From positions 2,211,318 through 2,275,317 of the forward strand of contig CAIIXF020000012.1 of assembly GCA_903813345.2 (NCBI GenBank): DNA of 64,000 nt, in the 5' to 3' direction. The position numbers and the translations under genes were made by a program. Source of the DNA: Owenia fusiformis. Its lineage: Eukaryota; Annelida; Polychaeta; Sabellida; Oweniidae. A model generated the notes under the pieces. The model made no database searches. It was not told where the DNA came from and was given only the letters and a program-made list of their open reading frames with translations. Shown here in pieces: positions 61,401-64,000 of this stretch. The first letter of the stretch is position 1; each line of letters begins with the position of its first letter.

Positions 61401-63826
61401 ATAAAAACAGTAAAACTTGTCTAATCCAAACACCTCTGGGAACGGCCAAAAGTGTTTGGAGGTTTTATAAATATGTTAGTCAATGAAAGAAAATACATTT
61501 TGGACTGAGAAAAAGTATTGTTTCAGATGAGAAAAGTGTTTGGATAAACAGGTTTCACTGTAAACTTTTTTCTCTTTAGGTGGTTCTAATTCTTCACATT
61601 CAGAAAAATTGTGAACAATGTACTTTACATTAACATGTAGATATCCAAATAAAAATTTTGAAAATATTACATTTTACATGAATTATTGGTAATTTTAATC
61701 ATGGAATTAAATGAAAATTATGGATTTAATTAAATGAAATTTGTGGATTTAATTAAATGAAATTTGTGGATTTAATTAAATGAAAATTGCCATCATGCGG
61801 ATTTACCTTAATACTATTCTTTGTACTTTCAGCCAACAACTGTCAAAACAAATGCAATAATAGAGAAAACAGCGAAGTTTGTGGCATCCCAGGGGAATCA
61901 GATGGAGATTGTTATTAAGGCAAAACAAGCCAATAACGAACAGTTTAACTTTATGAACTACGACCATTATCTCTACCCATACTACAAACATCTTTGTAAG
62001 ATGATCAAGTCAGGGAAATATAAACCTGATGAAGTTAGAAAAAGTAAGTATCACAGCCAGGTGATCGTCAAATTGTCCCCTGGGCTTTTTTAAAATTGAC
62101 TCTCCTCCCCCTTGACAAAAGCTGGCCTTGGGGCAAGTAGTAGGTTTTGAAAATAAATATTTGCATAATTTTTCAACTTTGTCAAACCTTTCAAACGCCC
62201 TGGATTTACTAGCTGTTTAATTGATGGTATCTCTGTATAACAAAATTTTAAGATGTTGATTTGTATTTCACTTGAATATTCAAAAAAGCATCACTGTCAA
62301 CAAATTCATCATTTAATGTACCTCTAACAAAATTACATATCTTCCACAACGCTTGATAATTGGACGACATCCGTCAGTATTAACTAGCGATTTAACAACT
62401 AGGTATTTTAAAACTATTTGCCTAATTCATTTCTACTTTCAGGGAAAAAAAGTGGCGAAGACGAAGAAGATGGTCTATCACACAGTGGGTACCTACACCC
62501 AAGTCTTGCTCCTAAATCTGCAGTACCTCCAGAGACCCCAGTGACATCTATCCTGAATGCCTTACCTCCAGGGCAGATTCACGGAACAGCATATGCAAAA
62601 CTACTCGGTAATATTAAGAAGACTCAAGAATCAGGAAGAAATTCTCCAAACACTAAGAGCATACCTCAGAAAGAAAGGTTAGAATGTTTGCACATTGAAA
62701 ATGTTATTCTATAATCCTCTTTAGCCAATCATATTTTGTTTGTCTAAATCCAATTTTGTTTATGTAACTAGTTTAGGATTTATTACCAGAATTAAAAAAA
62801 TAATTTTGCACATGGAAATTTTCTCTTTAACTTCAGTTTCAATATTTACCTGGAAAATGATACATTGATACACATGCTCGGTTTTAGAAATGATAATTTC
62901 ATTTTGTTAAGTGCTAATTGGAATATGAACTCAAAAATGTTTTCTTCATATTCAGGATTCCAAAGGAGCCTCATATCCCCAAACAGGAGCAGTACCCCAC
63001 TCAGGATAGTTCCTATCCCCCTCTTGATGGTTCCTACCCCCCTCAGGATGGCGCTTACCCCCCTGAGTACAACTACAGTCAGGGTGATTATTACGATCAG
63101 GGCTACCATGATGCATACAGATACGGCCCCAGTGTGGAAGGACCCCAGGGAGCCTACCCCGGTATGCCTCCCATACCAGGCATGGAGCCAGTGATTCTAC
63201 CCACAAATAATCAACCCCCACCCCCTGGGACAGTCCCTGAAAAGCCTGTGAAGGAGAAGAAAAAAACGTAAGCAGATTTTTATTTTAATCAAAATGATCA
63301 GGTTTGTCTGTTTTTGCGACTGGAATAAATGAATATGAATATCTGAATATCTAAATAAGAATATGAATATTTATAAACCTCCCATGTTCATAGATGAAAA
63401 TGGAGAACAACAATATACATCTCTGCAAAACAATTTTCAGAATATTTGTTATTGTGTTTTTCAGAGTCCCAAAGATACAACCTCCCCCTCCAGACCTCCA
63501 GCCAATCATAGACAGAATGGCCAACTATGTTGCAAAGAATGGCGATGAATTTGAATTTACAGTTAGGAATAAACGTGATCGTGATAAACGCTTTGGGTTC
63601 CTTGATGACGACAATGAACACCATCCATATTATTTAAACAAGAAACACATCTTCATTGAGGAGATGAGAAAGGAGGCTGAGAAAGATGGAGATACGGATG
63701 AATCAACTGATAAGATGTCACTCTCTGCAAAAGGTGTTAGCTTCTCTATAAAGACTAAGGAACCAGAGACGGTTGAACTGAAGCAGAAAAGTGCCTTTAA
63801 GGACGACAGTAGCGATGACGAGGAGA
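58442..63826 (+). CDS. SFSWAP: SFSWAP (SWAP splicing regulator) orthologue, first 8 coding exons, truncated by window end
   Basis: Exons: 58442-58626, 59463-59632, 60011-60130, 60415-60491, 61833-62043, 62443-62677, 62956-63267, 63465-63826 (557 codons + 1 nt); the rest, including the expected RS-rich tail, lies beyond base 64,000. The DRY_EERY domain spans exons 1-2 ([44 protein letters not shown]). SURP1 is in exon 5 (about residues 190-240; [23 protein letters not shown]). SURP2 is in exon 8 (about 450-500; [22 protein letters not shown]). Exon 7 has a Pro/Tyr/Asp-rich repeat ([13 protein letters not shown]). The acidic DDSSDDEES at the end matches vertebrate SFSWAP. The nuclear protein regulates alternative splicing; in Drosophila it autoregulates by retention of its first introns. 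An in-frame TGA lies four codons before the ATG. Confidence 0.96.
60515..61381. mobile_element. hAT-type non-autonomous element, second family, 867 bp, SFSWAP intron 4
   Basis: Terminal inverted repeats TAGGGGTCACACGGTT and AACCGTGTGACCCCTA are flanked by the exact 8-bp duplication GTATTTAA (60,507-60,514 and 61,382-61,389). Subterminal ACGGTTCGGTTCGG and ACCGCGGTAACCGC runs are present. There is no transposase. Confidence 0.93.
61408..61560. mobile_element. Pogo-like MITE, SFSWAP intron 4
   Basis: Starts CAGTAAAACTTGTCTAATCC and ends TGGATAAACAGGTTTCACTG, 153 bp, beginning 27 bp beyond the hAT element in the same intron. A solitary end of the family (CAGTAAAATCTGTTTAATC) is also visible near 38,573 in BCAS3 intron 8. 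Confidence 0.7.
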
Positions 63827-64000
63827 GTAAGTCGCCTATTATATCTCTCGATATGTCCACACATTGAGATTGATATTATGTTATAGCCACAGTTTTTAAT
63901 GACTGGCATTTGGTGTTCACGGTTGCCTTTCAGCACCTGTAACAACATATCAAACTAGATAAAAAAATCGCGAGGGAGCAATTTTGTTAAAGGCCAGTTG

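Overview
This is eukaryotic, AT-rich DNA from an invertebrate animal, probably marine. Four genes are recognisable, all conserved in vertebrates and all split by GT-AG introns. The intron sizes, the dense small DNA transposons and the minisatellites fit a lophotrochozoan or invertebrate deuterostome genome. I cannot name the species.

Layout. BCAS3 (autophagy and cytoskeleton beta-propeller protein) fills the minus strand from 43,292 down to 3,894. I could assemble 20 coding exons into one uninterrupted 910-residue frame, with a 22-kb last intron (4,058-26,500) that holds most of the repeats. A 7-kb repeat-rich interval (43.3-50.4 kb) separates it from OGFOD2 (2-oxoglutarate/Fe(II) oxygenase, plus strand, 50,413-52,859, 5 coding exons, 349 residues, complete). 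OGFOD2 is tail-to-tail with TMEM199 (V-ATPase assembly, minus strand, 57,976-53,716, 6 coding exons, 217 residues, complete). TMEM199 is head-to-head, 465 bp apart, with SFSWAP (SWAP splicing regulator, plus strand, from 58,442), whose first 8 coding exons are present and which runs off the window. The four proteins are housekeeping factors with no shared pathway. Their linkage is interesting because the human orthologues sit on chromosomes 17 (BCAS3, TMEM199) and 12q24 (OGFOD2, SFSWAP).

The most unusual structure is BCAS3 intron 16 (27,693-30,450). It is built almost entirely from two abutting tandem arrays. One has 13 copies of a 96-bp unit that carries the end of exon 16 plus its splice donor. 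The other has 17 copies of a 93-bp unit that carries the splice acceptor plus the start of exon 17. Donor choice would add 32-residue modules in frame. All acceptors except the genuine one lead to an early stop. A smaller duplication of an intron-exon junction occurs at TMEM199 exon 5, so junction duplication may be a recurrent process in this genome.

Other repeats include three hAT-type non-autonomous elements with exact 8-bp target duplications (two of them 879 bp, apparently identical in the stretches compared and in opposite orientation), pogo-like CAGTAAAACC elements, a mariner-like 1-kb inverted-repeat element, a CAGGCCCGTAGCCAGG family, palindromic foldback elements, an inverted pair of 132-bp-unit arrays resembling a foldback/TU-type element, a 30-bp minisatellite of about 53 units, an 86-bp array, a 340-bp array and one tRNA-like sequence. 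I saw no CRISPR, rRNA, viral gene or transposase.
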